Notes: generated from the letters alone by a model not told the origin. Shown: positions 23,769 through 33,506, counted from the stretch's first letter. The stretch is 64,000 nt of DNA from Bacteroidota bacterium (GCA_005882315.1 VBAR01000002.1:186001-250000); one strand, 5' to 3'. Made by a program: numbers and translations.

Positions 23769-26033
23769 TTATTTCACCACGATCTCATCCGTAAAAATCC
23801 AGGCATCACCATTTACTCCTCGCCATGCAGGTAGCTTGCCAATATTTTTTACTGTTACCCTTATATATTTTGCCTGCACAGGTTTTGTAAGGTTTAGTTC
23901 AAGCGGCACAATTTGCTTTTCCAATTTAGCCCCGGCATTTTTATTGAGTGTTGTTCCTACATTAGTAAAAGTTTTTCCATCTATACTTGTTTCCACAGTA
24001 AATGAAGCAGGCGCCATTATCCAGCTTTGGTTATCATCCATAAAATTCATTTTCACCAAATGAATTTCTTTTGTCTTTCCCAGGTCAATAGTTGCTACAA
24101 TATCTTTTCCCCACCAGCCCTGCCAGAGAACTTCCCATTTTTCAAAACCATGAATGCCATCAATAAGGCTTTGCGGACCATTGGCTTTGTATTGCTGGTT
24201 ATACGATTCTTTAAAACTGAGTTTGCTTCCAACAGCTAAATGTTTTTCTATACCGTTAGTAAAATAATTTCTTGTTCTTGTTTCATATTCTTCCGGCGGT
24301 AACGAAGTTTCATGTAAAACAGGCGGGCCAAATATTTTGCATTTTCCGGTAAACTCTGAAAGTAAACTATCGTAATAAGGTTTTACAGCAAGCGTAGTGT
24401 CACTTGTTTTTTCAAATATCCAATGGTCAGTATTGATCATCGCCTTAGCTACTTCAATATCAGCAAAGCGGAATGCCTGTGCAAATTTGTCAACCCTTCT
24501 TAGCACTTTGCTATTCCTTAATGTTTCAATGATGGCTCTCCCAATTTGTTCATGATAAAATTTTATCATTGATGGAGAAAGATAATCATCACGATGCGCA
24601 AAAGGATGTTCATAGATCAGCAAGGGCTTGCCTGATTTTTTCAGTACATACTCCATCGTGTCCAATATGTTTTTAATAAATGGCGCTGCCTCTTCATAAT
24701 AACCTTTCAGGAAATCATTTTTTACACTATCAATATTGATATCCATATTCCACAATAGCTTGCTGATAAGATAAGCCCTGAGTTCTTCCATTTCACCACC
24801 GTAACTGGGCCATCCCTGCTGGAAATGCATTTGTACGCCGAATTTTTTAAAGAGCTGCAGGTTAGGTTTCAATACATGCAGGTTAGGAAATGGCGAACAG
24901 CTATTGGAAAAGTTTATCACATAATCCCAAACGATCATATTTTTTGTCAGCGCCGACCAGTTTTTCAGATCATCATAAAAGCTTCCTTTGCTTTTATCGG
25001 CTTCAATGGGCTTGCTTCTGTCACATTCAATTGTGCAGAGCATAATGTTTACATTCTTTGCCGGTTTTGTTTTTAACGGAGCTTTGCGACTGTACTGGTA
25101 AGCCAGTGTTGAAATGATCTTACCAGGGAATGCTGCAGCTACTTTATTTACAAACTGTATAAGGCTACCGGAGGCTGAGCTATCAACCGCATCTGCTTTT
25201 TTACAATTATCGCATTCACAAAAATTATAATTATCCATTTGTGATACACTCCAGTATTTAGCAGCAGGGTTTCGGCTTATCTGTGCTTTCAGCGAATCAA
25301 TGGTGATCTGCAAAACGGAAGGATTGCTTAAGCAAAGCTGATCTTTTGTTCTAACCCCATTTCTCAGAGAATAATATTCAGGATGCAGATCATAATAAAC
25401 ATCCGGCGGAACGAGACGAAACATCGTATGTACCCACATGCCCCATTGTGAGTTGCTGGTAAAATTATTTTTCCGTGGTTCATTACTCAGGCCATGCCAT
25501 TGCGTATAGAACGGATTATATGCCGGCCCATAATGATTGATGCGAAAGAGAGATCGTCTCGTAAACTGTTCTTCATATTTCTCAGTAAACACGACTTTAT
25601 TCATTTTTGGAATGATCAAAGCATCAGGAGCATATAAGCGACAACCAAAATATTTCTCAAGAAAACGGTAAATGGCTATAAAGATCCCTTTCTCCCTTCC
25701 CTGGATGCTAATCTTGTTATCGCTGATAAAGATGGCATACGATTCATCTTCTCCTATATCGCCAAATGGTTGTTTTATACCAGATGGCTGCAGCCCGGTA
25801 ATTGAAATTTCTTTTTTTGTTAAGGGGGGATCTGAAACAATTTTAAAATCAGCACCTGAGATCTTATCGAGATAATACTTTAACGTATCAGCCGCTCTTT
25901 TTTCAAATGGCATCGGTTTGGATTGTATCCTGATCAGGAAATCCGTTTTTCCGTTTTCAAATAAAGTGAATTGCTGCGCATGAAGACTAACTGAACAAAG
26001 AACAATTATCAATGCTGCGATAGCGATCTTCAT
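23769..26033 (-). CDS. Secreted DUF4838 protein with C-terminal discoidin-like domain
   Basis: A 754-residue exported protein (signal peptide 'MKIAIAALIIVLCSVSLHAQ'). The N-terminal ~120 residues resemble the alpha-glucuronidase GH67 N-terminal-like domain ('AADTLKYYLDKISGADFKIVSD'). The middle is DUF4838 with a glycosidase-like barrel signature ('YWSVSQMDNYNFCECDNCKKADAVDSSASGSLIQFVNKVA', 'QMHFQQGWPSYGGEMEELRAYLISKLLWN'). The last ~150 residues look like an F5/8 type C domain ('WEVLWQGWWGKDIVATIDLGKTKEIHLVKMNFM'). It is probably a periplasmic or surface glycoside hydrolase of unknown substrate. Two conserved Cys pairs sit in the DUF core. Transcribed toward the array; likely co-transcribed with the YCII gene upstream. 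Confidence 0.8.
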   Translation of the reverse strand: MKIAIAALIIVLCSVSLHAQQFTLFENGKTDFLIRIQSKPMPFEKRAADTLKYYLDKISGADFKIVSDPPLTKKEISITGLQPSGIKQPFGDIGEDESYAIFISDNKISIQGREKGIFIAIYRFLEKYFGCRLYAPDALIIPKMNKVVFTEKYEEQFTRRSLFRINHYGPAYNPFYTQWHGLSNEPRKNNFTSNSQWGMWVHTMFRLVPPDVYYDLHPEYYSLRNGVRTKDQLCLSNPSVLQITIDSLKAQISRNPAAKYWSVSQMDNYNFCECDNCKKADAVDSSASGSLIQFVNKVAAAFPGKIISTLAYQYSRKAPLKTKPAKNVNIMLCTIECDRSKPIEADKSKGSFYDDLKNWSALTKNMIVWDYVINFSNSCSPFPNLHVLKPNLQLFKKFGVQMHFQQGWPSYGGEMEELRAYLISKLLWNMDINIDSVKNDFLKGYYEEAAPFIKNILDTMEYVLKKSGKPLLIYEHPFAHRDDYLSPSMIKFYHEQIGRAIIETLRNSKVLRRVDKFAQAFRFADIEVAKAMINTDHWIFEKTSDTTLAVKPYYDSLLSEFTGKCKIFGPPVLHETSLPPEEYETRTRNYFTNGIEKHLAVGSKLSFKESYNQQYKANGPQSLIDGIHGFEKWEVLWQGWWGKDIVATIDLGKTKEIHLVKMNFMDDNQSWIMAPASFTVETSIDGKTFTNVGTTLNKNAGAKLEKQIVPLELNLTKPVQAKYIRVTVKNIGKLPAWRGVNGDAWIFTDEIVVK

Positions 26034-26041
26034 AGAGATAA

Positions 26042-26485
26042 TTATTTAAATATAAATTTTCCTTTTACTGTCCACCAGGGATAGTATTTCATTATCAACC
26101 GGCCAGTGATGACAGCCGTATCGGTTTGAACAAATTTTTCAACTTCAGTTGAATCGCTGCAGTTCATTAAAAAGATCCCTTGCAGATCATCTTCAACACC
26201 AATTGGCCCGGCCATAATAATTTTGCCTTCTTTTGCCAGCCGTTCAATATTCGCAATATGGGCAGCTTGTATTTTAACTCTTGATACACTGTCCTGGTTT
26301 CTGTTGGGGCCTTTTCTGAGTTCTACTAACCAGAACCTTTTCATTTCTTTTGAATATACTGTAGTGTCGGATTGCAGATCATAGTTCGCCGGGGCGATCG
26401 TAGCTTCTGTTTCCTGTTTTGTATTCTTTTTATCGTTGCATGCTACTGCACTTACGAGTACTAAACAGAATAAGATCGGTTTCAT
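26042..26485 (-). CDS. YCII-related domain lipoprotein
   Basis: A 147-residue protein with a lipoprotein signal ('MKPILFCLVLVSAVACND', lipobox V-A-C). The remainder matches the YCII-like alpha/beta barrel fold: 'RFWLVELRKGPNRNQDSVSRVKIQAAHIANIERLAKEGKIIMAGPI...GIFLMNCSDSTEVEKFVQTDTAV'. The role in the periplasm is unknown; YCII proteins are thought to be enzymes or ligand binders. It ends 8 bp before the DUF4838 start, so the pair forms one operon. Confidence 0.78.
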   Translation of the reverse strand: MKPILFCLVLVSAVACNDKKNTKQETEATIAPANYDLQSDTTVYSKEMKRFWLVELRKGPNRNQDSVSRVKIQAAHIANIERLAKEGKIIMAGPIGVEDDLQGIFLMNCSDSTEVEKFVQTDTAVITGRLIMKYYPWWTVKGKFIFK

Positions 26486-26573
26486 ATTGATTTTTTAGAT
26501 TTATTAATTCCGAACCGGCCGCTTTTTTTCCTTTCAGTCATAATTCAAATATCTTTCTTTTCCTTCAATCAGT

Positions 26574-26581
26574 TACCTTTG
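26574..26581 (+). promoter_or_regulatory. TAnnTTTG -7 box of the acyl-CoA dehydrogenase gene
   Basis: TACCTTTG lies 23 bp before the ATG at 26605, predicting a leader of about 17 nt. The -7 box is an exact match; no TTG -33 element is seen at the usual distance. Confidence 0.45.
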
Positions 26582-26604
26582 CCGCATCAAATATTAAACA
26601 ACGA

Positions 26605-27789
26605 ATGGCCTCCCGTACAGATCTATTTACCAGTCCTGATTATTTTAATGTAGATGAATTACTTTCCGAAGAGAATAAGTTGGTTCGTGATTCAGTCCGC
26701 AATTATGTGAAGAAAGAAATTTCTCCCATCATCGAAGATTATGCTCAACGTGCCGAGTTTCCGGAGCAAATAGTAAAACAGTTAGGTGATCTTGGTTGTT
26801 TCGGCCCTACTGTTCCGGTTGAATACGGCGGCGGCGGCCTTGATTATATTTCTTATGGCCTCATGATGCAGGAGCTCGAACGTGGAGATAGTGGAGTTCG
26901 TTCAACTGCATCTGTACAGGGTTCGTTGGTAATGTTTCCTATTTATCAATATGGCAATGAAGAACAACGTAAAAAATATTTACCTAAACTGGCAAGTGGT
27001 GAATGGCTCGGTTGTTTTGGTTTAACAGAACCTGATCATGGAAGTGATCCTTCAAGCATGCTTACTAATATTAAGGATGCAGGTGACCATGTAATATTAA
27101 ATGGTGCAAAAATGTGGATCAGCAATGCACCGTACTCACAGGTAGCAGTGGTTTGGGCTAAAGATGAAGAAGATGTTATACGTGGTGTAATTGTTGAAAG
27201 AGGAATGGAAGGTTTCAGCACACCAACCACACATGGTAAATGGAGCCTGCGTGCAAGTGCAACGGGTGAATTGGTTTTTGATAATGTAAAAGTTCCGAAA
27301 GAAAATATTTTTCCTAATGTAAAAGGGTTAAAAGGCCCATTGGGTTGTTTGACAAAAGCCCGTTATGGTATTGCATGGGGCGTTATCGGTGCTGCAATGG
27401 ATTGTTATGATACAGCTTTACGATATTCGAAAGAACGGGTTCAGTTTGATAAACCGATCGGTGCATTTCAGTTACAGCAAAAAAAGCTGGCGGAGATGGT
27501 AACTGAAATTACAAAAGCTCAATTACTCAACTGGCGGTTAGGAACTTTAATGAATGAAGGAAGGGCTACACCACAGCAGGTATCAATGGCAAAAAGAAAT
27601 TCATGTGAGATCGCTTCGAATATCTGTCGTGATGCAAGACAAATGCTGGGTGGCATGGGTATCACCGGCGAATACCCGGTAATGCGCCACATGATGAATT
27701 TAGAAAGTGTGATAACTTATGAAGGCACACATGATATTCATTTATTGATCACAGGAATGGATGTGACAGGGTTTAATGCATTTAAATAA
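26605..27789 (+). CDS. Glutaryl-CoA dehydrogenase-like acyl-CoA dehydrogenase
   Basis: A 394-residue FAD flavoprotein. The glutaryl-CoA dehydrogenase subgroup shows in 'GCFGLTEPDHGSDPSSM', 'WISNAPYSQVAVVWAKDE', 'GKWSLRASATGELVFDNVKVP', 'RYGIAWGVIGAAMDCYDTALRYSKERVQFDKPIGAFQLQQKKLAEM' and 'YEGTHDIH', which carries the catalytic Glu. It would oxidise and decarboxylate glutaryl-CoA to crotonyl-CoA in lysine or tryptophan breakdown. The gene is monocistronic; a REP-like doublet follows its stop codon at once. A related dicarboxyl-CoA substrate cannot be excluded. Confidence 0.88.
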   Translation: MASRTDLFTSPDYFNVDELLSEENKLVRDSVRNYVKKEISPIIEDYAQRAEFPEQIVKQLGDLGCFGPTVPVEYGGGGLDYISYGLMMQELERGDSGVRSTASVQGSLVMFPIYQYGNEEQRKKYLPKLASGEWLGCFGLTEPDHGSDPSSMLTNIKDAGDHVILNGAKMWISNAPYSQVAVVWAKDEEDVIRGVIVERGMEGFSTPTTHGKWSLRASATGELVFDNVKVPKENIFPNVKGLKGPLGCLTKARYGIAWGVIGAAMDCYDTALRYSKERVQFDKPIGAFQLQQKKLAEMVTEITKAQLLNWRLGTLMNEGRATPQQVSMAKRNSCEIASNICRDARQMLGGMGITGEYPVMRHMMNLESVITYEGTHDIHLLITGMDVTGFNAFK

Positions 27790-28002
27790 CCCCCTGTCCC
27801 CCTAAAGGGGTGACTTAGTTCGAAATTTTATCATAGTATCTTAGCAGTTCTTTATTCGCAGTTTTTTTGTGTTACCAGCAGTATTGCTATTATTAAGCTT
27901 CTGTTGCGTCGCACTCTTATACTGTAATAATTCTATTCATCAATAATCGAGCTACTCAATAAATAGTTGAGTGTTCACAAACACCCCTTTAGGGGTTGGG
28001 GG
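27788..28002. repeat. REP-like inverted doublet around a dispersed repeat
   Basis: Two inverted copies of a C-rich palindrome, AACCCCCTGTCCCCCTAAAGGGG (27788-27810, quoted in part: CCCCCTAAAGGGG) and CACCCCTTTAGGGGTTGGGG (27982-28001), bracket about 170 bp. Enclosed is a sequence at 27869-27943 that recurs inverted at 36140-36215. The right copy abuts the aroK ATG. The layout resembles paired REP elements (BIMEs). Confidence 0.75.
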
Positions 28003-28003
28003 T

Positions 28004-28510
28004 ATGAAAATTTTCTTAATCGGCTTTATGGGTTCCGGTAAAACACACTGGGGCCGCCTGCTGGCTGAAAAGCTCAATCTACCTTTTTTTGACCTGGATG
28101 AACAAGTGGTTTCGCATGAAGGCAAACCCATCAGCGAAATATTTGCAGAAAATGGTGAAGAGTATTTCCGTGAACTGGAAAAAAATACTCTGCATCTGCT
28201 TGCTGAAAGTCATGATAGTTTTATAATGGCATGCGGTGGCGGTACACCTTGCTATTTTAATAATATTGAATACATGAAAAATTCCGGTACTGCTGTGTGG
28301 ATCGATACGATGCCGGAAGTACTGCATCAACGATTAATGAAGGAGAAAGAGAAAAGACCTTTAATAAAAGATCTGAGCGATGATCAGCTAAGAGGCTTTA
28401 TTTTAAAAAAATATTCTGACCGACGTATCTATTATGAACAAGCTGATATCATTGTAGCTGAAGACCCCGTTGAATTGGATAAATTGATTCAAAGAATATT
28501 TCATGCGTAA
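28004..28510 (+). CDS. aroK: Shikimate kinase
   Basis: A 168-residue P-loop kinase that phosphorylates shikimate at O3 in the chorismate pathway. Motifs: 'IGFMGSGKTHWG' (P-loop, about residues 5-16), 'FFDLDEQVV' (shikimate/Mg), 'EEYFRELEK', 'ACGGGTPC' and the Arg-containing lid 'KEKEKRPLIKDLS'. The start is the ATG at 28004; codons before it are the REP-like repeat. The stop overlaps the next gene by 8 bp, indicating translational coupling. Confidence 0.92.
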   Translation: MKIFLIGFMGSGKTHWGRLLAEKLNLPFFDLDEQVVSHEGKPISEIFAENGEEYFRELEKNTLHLLAESHDSFIMACGGGTPCYFNNIEYMKNSGTAVWIDTMPEVLHQRLMKEKEKRPLIKDLSDDQLRGFILKKYSDRRIYYEQADIIVAEDPVELDKLIQRIFHA

Positions 28511-28892
28511 ATCATTTCTTGTTTCCGGTATCATACTCGCTGGCCTTGCTGTTGCATTGGGAGCTTTTGGTGCACATGGTTTAAAAAAAGTAGTGGATGA
28601 ACAGTCAGTGGAAGTTTTTAAAACGGGAGTACAATACCAGTTTTATCATTCATTAGCACTTATACTTACCGGAATTCTTTCCATACATTTCTCATCAAAG
28701 CAAATAAGTTGGGCAGGTACTTTATTTATTTGGGGTATTATACTTTTCTCAGGTTCGCTTTATGCCATTACTGCGTTTAAGGCAATGGGATCTGCAGTAC
28801 CAAAATTTGTCGGACCTGTTACACCACTTGGCGGACTACTTTTTATTGCTGGCTGGATCTGCTTGTTAATAGCGGTGATAAAAAGAAAATAA
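28503..28892 (+). CDS. DUF423 membrane protein
   Basis: A 129-residue inner-membrane protein with four hydrophobic helices. The DUF423 signature is clear: 'GLAVALGAFGAHGLKK', then 'VQYQFYHSLALILTGIL', 'GIILFSGSLYAITAF' and 'PVTPLGGLLFIAGWICLLIAVI'. The function is unknown across bacteria. It overlaps the aroK end by 8 bp and is convergent with the DISM kinase gene, whose stop codon is directly adjacent. Confidence 0.88.
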   Translation: MRKSFLVSGIILAGLAVALGAFGAHGLKKVVDEQSVEVFKTGVQYQFYHSLALILTGILSIHFSSKQISWAGTLFIWGIILFSGSLYAITAFKAMGSAVPKFVGPVTPLGGLLFIAGWICLLIAVIKRK

Positions 28893-30842
28893 TTAAAGCG
28901 GAAGTGTAAGAATGGTCAGTGTACCATTTTTATTTTCAATACTGAAACTGCCACCGACAGAACTCATTCTTTTCTGAATATTCTTTAGTCCATTTCCAAA
29001 CTGTCTTAGTTTGTGCATGTCAATTCCCTTGCCGTTATCATGTACCTGGATAGTAAGATTGTCCGTTGCTTCGATGGTCACAACAATTTCAGATGCTGCC
29101 GAATATTTCAATGAATTATTAAGCGTTTCTTTTATACAGAGGAAAACATTTCTTCTTTTATCCCCGGTAATTTCTTTTTCTTCTATTACTGGTGGAATGA
29201 TCACATTGCAGTTGATGTGAGTATTCTCAAGATATTCCATTGAATAGATCCTGATATATGAAATAAGATTACCCAGTGTATCATTGCCACTGTTCATACT
29301 CCAGATGATGGCATTCATTTTATTCAGCACATCATTGGCCGATTCTGATATCCGGTCAATTTCGGCAGGGCTGTCCTCTTTCATTTTTGTTTTTGCCAGT
29401 TCACTCATCAATCTTATAGCTGTCATACCGCTTCCCAGTTCGTCATGCATATCCAGCGATATCCGGCTTCTTTCTTCTTCCTGTGCTTTTAATACAGCCA
29501 GCTCTTTTTCATATTCTTTCATCTGGTTTTCGGCTTTCAGCCTTTCCCGTTCCCGGGTTTGTTCAATGATCTGGTGTTTGTTTTTATAGCTTAAACCGGC
29601 AAGAAAAAAGATCAATTCGAGTAAAATGCCCAGTTGATAATAGAATCCGGCGTTAATAAGTATTCCCGGCATCTTTAATTTATCCTGCCCGATGAAAATA
29701 AAGAGCAGCGAAAGAAGTGAAAAGATAAACAACAACGCATTTCCCCAGCCAAGATAGCCAAGTATTTTATCCTCTCTTTTTTTGGAAGCATAAAAAATAA
29801 AAAACGCAGCAAGTGCCAGCAATAAAATTTTTAAAACATTCTCCAGGTAATATTCCGGAAGAAATGAGAGAGTAAAGAAATGAAAGACCGAATACAGGAT
29901 GATCGAAATTACGAGAGCATATACCCCAACAGTACATATTTTATTTACAAAACTGTGCTGATGTTTTGTATCCAGGAAATGTCGTAAGAATAAAAAATAG
30001 AATAAATGACCGGCAGAGAACAAAATAAAGTCAAGTGGGCCTTCATAAATAAAATTGAACTGGTTAGACTGCAAACCAAAATAAGCTTTCAAAAAGAAAA
30101 GCATACATAAGAAGAATGCATAACAAGCATAATACAAGAACTCTTTGTTTCCACCCAATGAATAATTGATGAGAGAAAAGAAGATCATCATCAGTAGCAA
30201 GCCACATAAAAGATAAGTGTATAAACGAAAATTTGCCCGGTCGCTTTCTTCATTTATAATAAACGAGTTTATATAAATATCATTGATCAGCGATGGCTTT
30301 ACACGGTTGTTAAATGTCTTTACCTGGTGCAGAATGACATAAAATGAGGCTGATTCATTAGCGGCCATTGAAATTCTTCTGTAACTGATCTTATTTCTTG
30401 CTTCGGGGTGAATTTTCGGTTGCAGGACAGGGGTACTGCCGCTTACAGATTTATAAATATCTATTTTATCAAAGAAGCGGCCCGGGTAAAAATAAATTGC
30501 TGCCGGGTCTGCTGATGGGTTCATTAGTTTGAATTCTAAAACTACTGTTTTGGGAACCAGTGACGATTGGATCTTATCCTTAAAAGGATAAGCATATTTC
30601 AGAGAATTCAATTCTGCAGGGGCTGGCTTTTCTTTCGTCATTACCATTGCTGAAGAATCGGTTATCCGGCTTGCAAACTTGATGTTACTCATATCAATTA
30701 CCGGTAGCTGGTCCGCAGTTTGAGCAGGAGCTTTTGTTAAGATCACCAGGGTGATCAAAAACAAAGTGGAAAAATATTTACCGGGGATCAGATATCTCAT
30801 AGCAGAATCTCCAAATGTAGAAAATGAATTTTTCATTTTCAA
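28893..30842 (-). CDS. 7TM-DISM sensor histidine kinase
   Basis: A 649-residue inner-membrane sensor. Order: signal peptide, an extracytoplasmic 7TMR-DISM-type domain (about 40-190), a seven-helix 7TM-DISM block (about 205-410), a coiled linker ('KNKHQIIEQTRERERLKAENQMKEYEKELAVLKAQEEERSRISLDMHDELGSG' region) with the phosphoacceptor His in 'MHDELGSG' (HisKA_3 type), and a HATPase domain ('KETLNNSLKYSAAS', 'DNGKGID', 'GNGLKNIQKRMSSVGG'). It probably senses a carbohydrate-like or envelope ligand and phosphorylates a NarL-type regulator; none adjoins it. The start could also be the ATG at 30800, which gives a tighter signal peptide. Confidence 0.87.
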   Translation of the reverse strand: MKMKNSFSTFGDSAMRYLIPGKYFSTLFLITLVILTKAPAQTADQLPVIDMSNIKFASRITDSSAMVMTKEKPAPAELNSLKYAYPFKDKIQSSLVPKTVVLEFKLMNPSADPAAIYFYPGRFFDKIDIYKSVSGSTPVLQPKIHPEARNKISYRRISMAANESASFYVILHQVKTFNNRVKPSLINDIYINSFIINEESDRANFRLYTYLLCGLLLMMIFFSLINYSLGGNKEFLYYACYAFFLCMLFFLKAYFGLQSNQFNFIYEGPLDFILFSAGHLFYFLFLRHFLDTKHQHSFVNKICTVGVYALVISIILYSVFHFFTLSFLPEYYLENVLKILLLALAAFFIFYASKKREDKILGYLGWGNALLFIFSLLSLLFIFIGQDKLKMPGILINAGFYYQLGILLELIFFLAGLSYKNKHQIIEQTRERERLKAENQMKEYEKELAVLKAQEEERSRISLDMHDELGSGMTAIRLMSELAKTKMKEDSPAEIDRISESANDVLNKMNAIIWSMNSGNDTLGNLISYIRIYSMEYLENTHINCNVIIPPVIEEKEITGDKRRNVFLCIKETLNNSLKYSAASEIVVTIEATDNLTIQVHDNGKGIDMHKLRQFGNGLKNIQKRMSSVGGSFSIENKNGTLTILTLPL

Positions 30843-30946
30843 TCAGTTGGCATACCACTTTGCGGTAATTATTTTACCCCGGAATTTATTAACAGGCCTG
30901 AACAACCATATGCCCCCGACTTCCATTATCTTGCTGCTGATATACT

Positions 30947-30954
30947 TATCTTTG
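30947..30954 (+). promoter_or_regulatory. TAnnTTTG -7 box of ftsK
   Basis: TATCTTTG ends 5 nt before the ftsK ATG at 30960, so a transcript from here would be essentially leaderless. A TTG occurs at 30931-30933, but its 13-nt spacer is shorter than usual. Confidence 0.5.
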
Positions 30955-30959
30955 CCCCT

Positions 30960-33506
30960 ATGGCCAATAAGCTGAAAAAGGCTGTAAAAACAGATCCTGA
31001 GAAAAAAACCAAACCGGCCCCGTCAGACCTGAAAGCGGATAAAGAACAGGCGATTGACTGGAAAGGCCTTGCCCGTGATGAACGTACCCGCAAAATTGCC
31101 GGTACACTTTCATTACTCGGCGCACTATTTCTTTTCATTTCATTTGTAAGTTATTTTTTTACATGGGAAGAAGACCAGAGTATTGCCAACTCCTGGTCCA
31201 TATTATTTAATGATAGCGTAAAAGCGTCGAATTTGCTGGGAAGGCTTGGCGCATTTGCTTCTTACTTTTTTATCAGTAATGGATTTGGTATTGCGTCTTT
31301 ATTCATATGCACTTTCTTTTTTGTGGTTGGGGTAAACCTGCTATTCAACAGAAAAGTATTTTCCATCTGGCGCAATCTTAAATATGTTACTATCGGCATG
31401 CTGGTGATCTCTGTTATTCTTGCATTTGCTTTTCAAAATGTCAACCTGTGGTTTGGTGGTGCTGGTGGCTATACCGGCCGTATGATCAGCGACTGGCTTA
31501 CAGGTATGATTGGAAATGTAGGTACAGGAACTTTATTATTTGTATTACTACTCGGGTATATCATCTGGCAATTCAATCCTTCATTTGATACAAAAAGGAA
31601 AGCAATTCTTGCTGAACAACCAGAAGACGAAATAACCAACGAGCCAGTTCCTGCAATTATTCCTGAATCGGCTAATGGAAATTATCTAAAGAAAAACGGA
31701 ACAACACCTGATATAAATATTGTTTTCCCCGATGGAGAAGAATTGAAACTGGTTGAAAAAGCAGAATTGCCGGTTGAAGAAAAGAAGGAAGTGAAACCAG
31801 CAATTATTCTTCCCGTAAATATGGATAAGGCTGCTGTACTGGACCTAAAATCTGAGAAACCTTTTCAGCAAATTGATGAGCTGGTAATACCGGAGAAGCC
31901 AAAACCTGAGAAGAAGAAGAAAGAAGAACTCCCACTTGAGATAAAAACGGCAGAAAGAATAGCAGCACAAAAAGATGATGAACCATTGATTGAAAACATG
32001 CCGCCTTATGAACCGACATTGGATCTTAGGGATTATAAATATCCAACTCTTGATCTGTTGGAAAACTATGGAAGTGAAAGAATAGTACAGGATGCAAATG
32101 AATTGGAGAATAATAAGAACCAGATCATTTCCACATTACGTAATTACGATATAGAGATACAACGTATCAGTGCAACGGTTGGTCCGACCGTTACGTTGTA
32201 TGAGATCATTCCTGCTGCCGGTGTTCGTATTTCAAGGATCAAAAACCTGGAAGATGATATTGCGTTAAGCCTTGCGGCATTAGGTATCCGTATTATTGCC
32301 CCAATACCCGGTAAAGGAACGATTGGTATTGAGGTGCCAAATGCCAAGAAGTCTATCGTAAGTATGAAGACTTTATTGGGCTCAGAGAAATTTCAGCATA
32401 ACACTTACAGTTTACCCATTGCTATTGGTAAAAAGATCGATAATGAAAATTACATTGTTGATCTGGCCAGTATGCCACATTTGCTGATGGCGGGTGCTAC
32501 CGGCCAGGGTAAATCAGTTGGTATTAATGCCCTGCTTGTTTCATTGCTATATAAAAAACATCCTTCACAACTCAAGTTTGTTTTAATTGACCCGAAAAAA
32601 GTTGAGTTAAGTATTTACCGCGCAATAGAAAATCATTTCTTAGCTAAACTACCTGGCGAAGAAGAAGCGATCATTACCGATACAAAGAAAGTTGTTCATA
32701 CATTGAATGCCTTATGTATTGAAATGGATAATCGTTATGATCTGCTGAAAGAAGCAGGGGCAAGAAATATTAAAGAATATAATGAGAAGTTCATTAAACG
32801 CAGACTGAACCCAGAGAAGGGACATCAATACCTGCCATTTATTGTATTGGTGATTGATGAGTTTGCTGATCTGATCATGACAGCAGGTAAGGAAATTGAA
32901 ATGCCGATAGCACGACTGGCTCAGTTATCTCGTGCAGTAGGTATACATCTTATTATAGCAACACAGCGTCCCTCTGTAAATATTATCACGGGTACTATCA
33001 AAGCAAACTTCCCGGCCCGTATTGCATTTAAGGTTTCATCAAAAATAGATTCACGTACCATTCTTGACACAGGTGGTGCAGACCAACTGATTGGTAAAGG
33101 AGATATGCTTATTTCCCATCATGGGGAAGTAACAAGGCTACAATGCGTATTTGTTGACACTCCTGAAGTGGATGCGATCGTAAATTTTATTGGCGATCAG
33201 CGTGGCTATCCGCAACCATTCCTGTTGCCGGAATATGTTGATGAAAAAGAACTGGAAGGAAAAGATTTTGATTTGAGTGATCGTGACTCTTTATTTGATG
33301 ATGCTGCCAAACTGATTGTTTCGTCGCAAATGGGATCAACATCATTGCTTCAACGCCGGATGAAACTGGGTTATAATCGTGCCGGCCGCCTGATGGATCA
33401 ATTGGAAGCAGCAGGGGTAGTAGGCCCCAATCTTGGAAGTAAAGCAAGAGAAGTTTTGATCAAAACCGACGCTGATTTACAGCAACATCTGACCCTCTTG
33501 GGTTAG
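30960..33506 (+). CDS. ftsK: DNA translocase FtsK/SpoIIIE
   Basis: An 848-residue division-site DNA pump. The N-terminal membrane domain has four helices (about residues 50-200), followed by an acidic, Lys/Glu/Pro-rich linker and the motor domain. There 'MAGATGQGKSVGINALL' is Walker A, 'IVLVIDEFADLIMTAG' Walker B, and 'HLIIATQRPSVNIITGTIKANFPARIAFKVSSKIDSRTILD' is the typical RecA-fold block. The C-terminal winged-helix gamma domain ('SLLQRRMKLGYNRAGRLMDQLEAAGVVG') reads KOPS-like sites. It moves chromosome ends and activates Xer recombination at the septum. Monocistronic, divergent from the DISM kinase. Confidence 0.95.
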   Translation: MANKLKKAVKTDPEKKTKPAPSDLKADKEQAIDWKGLARDERTRKIAGTLSLLGALFLFISFVSYFFTWEEDQSIANSWSILFNDSVKASNLLGRLGAFASYFFISNGFGIASLFICTFFFVVGVNLLFNRKVFSIWRNLKYVTIGMLVISVILAFAFQNVNLWFGGAGGYTGRMISDWLTGMIGNVGTGTLLFVLLLGYIIWQFNPSFDTKRKAILAEQPEDEITNEPVPAIIPESANGNYLKKNGTTPDINIVFPDGEELKLVEKAELPVEEKKEVKPAIILPVNMDKAAVLDLKSEKPFQQIDELVIPEKPKPEKKKKEELPLEIKTAERIAAQKDDEPLIENMPPYEPTLDLRDYKYPTLDLLENYGSERIVQDANELENNKNQIISTLRNYDIEIQRISATVGPTVTLYEIIPAAGVRISRIKNLEDDIALSLAALGIRIIAPIPGKGTIGIEVPNAKKSIVSMKTLLGSEKFQHNTYSLPIAIGKKIDNENYIVDLASMPHLLMAGATGQGKSVGINALLVSLLYKKHPSQLKFVLIDPKKVELSIYRAIENHFLAKLPGEEEAIITDTKKVVHTLNALCIEMDNRYDLLKEAGARNIKEYNEKFIKRRLNPEKGHQYLPFIVLVIDEFADLIMTAGKEIEMPIARLAQLSRAVGIHLIIATQRPSVNIITGTIKANFPARIAFKVSSKIDSRTILDTGGADQLIGKGDMLISHHGEVTRLQCVFVDTPEVDAIVNFIGDQRGYPQPFLLPEYVDEKELEGKDFDLSDRDSLFDDAAKLIVSSQMGSTSLLQRRMKLGYNRAGRLMDQLEAAGVVGPNLGSKAREVLIKTDADLQQHLTLLG

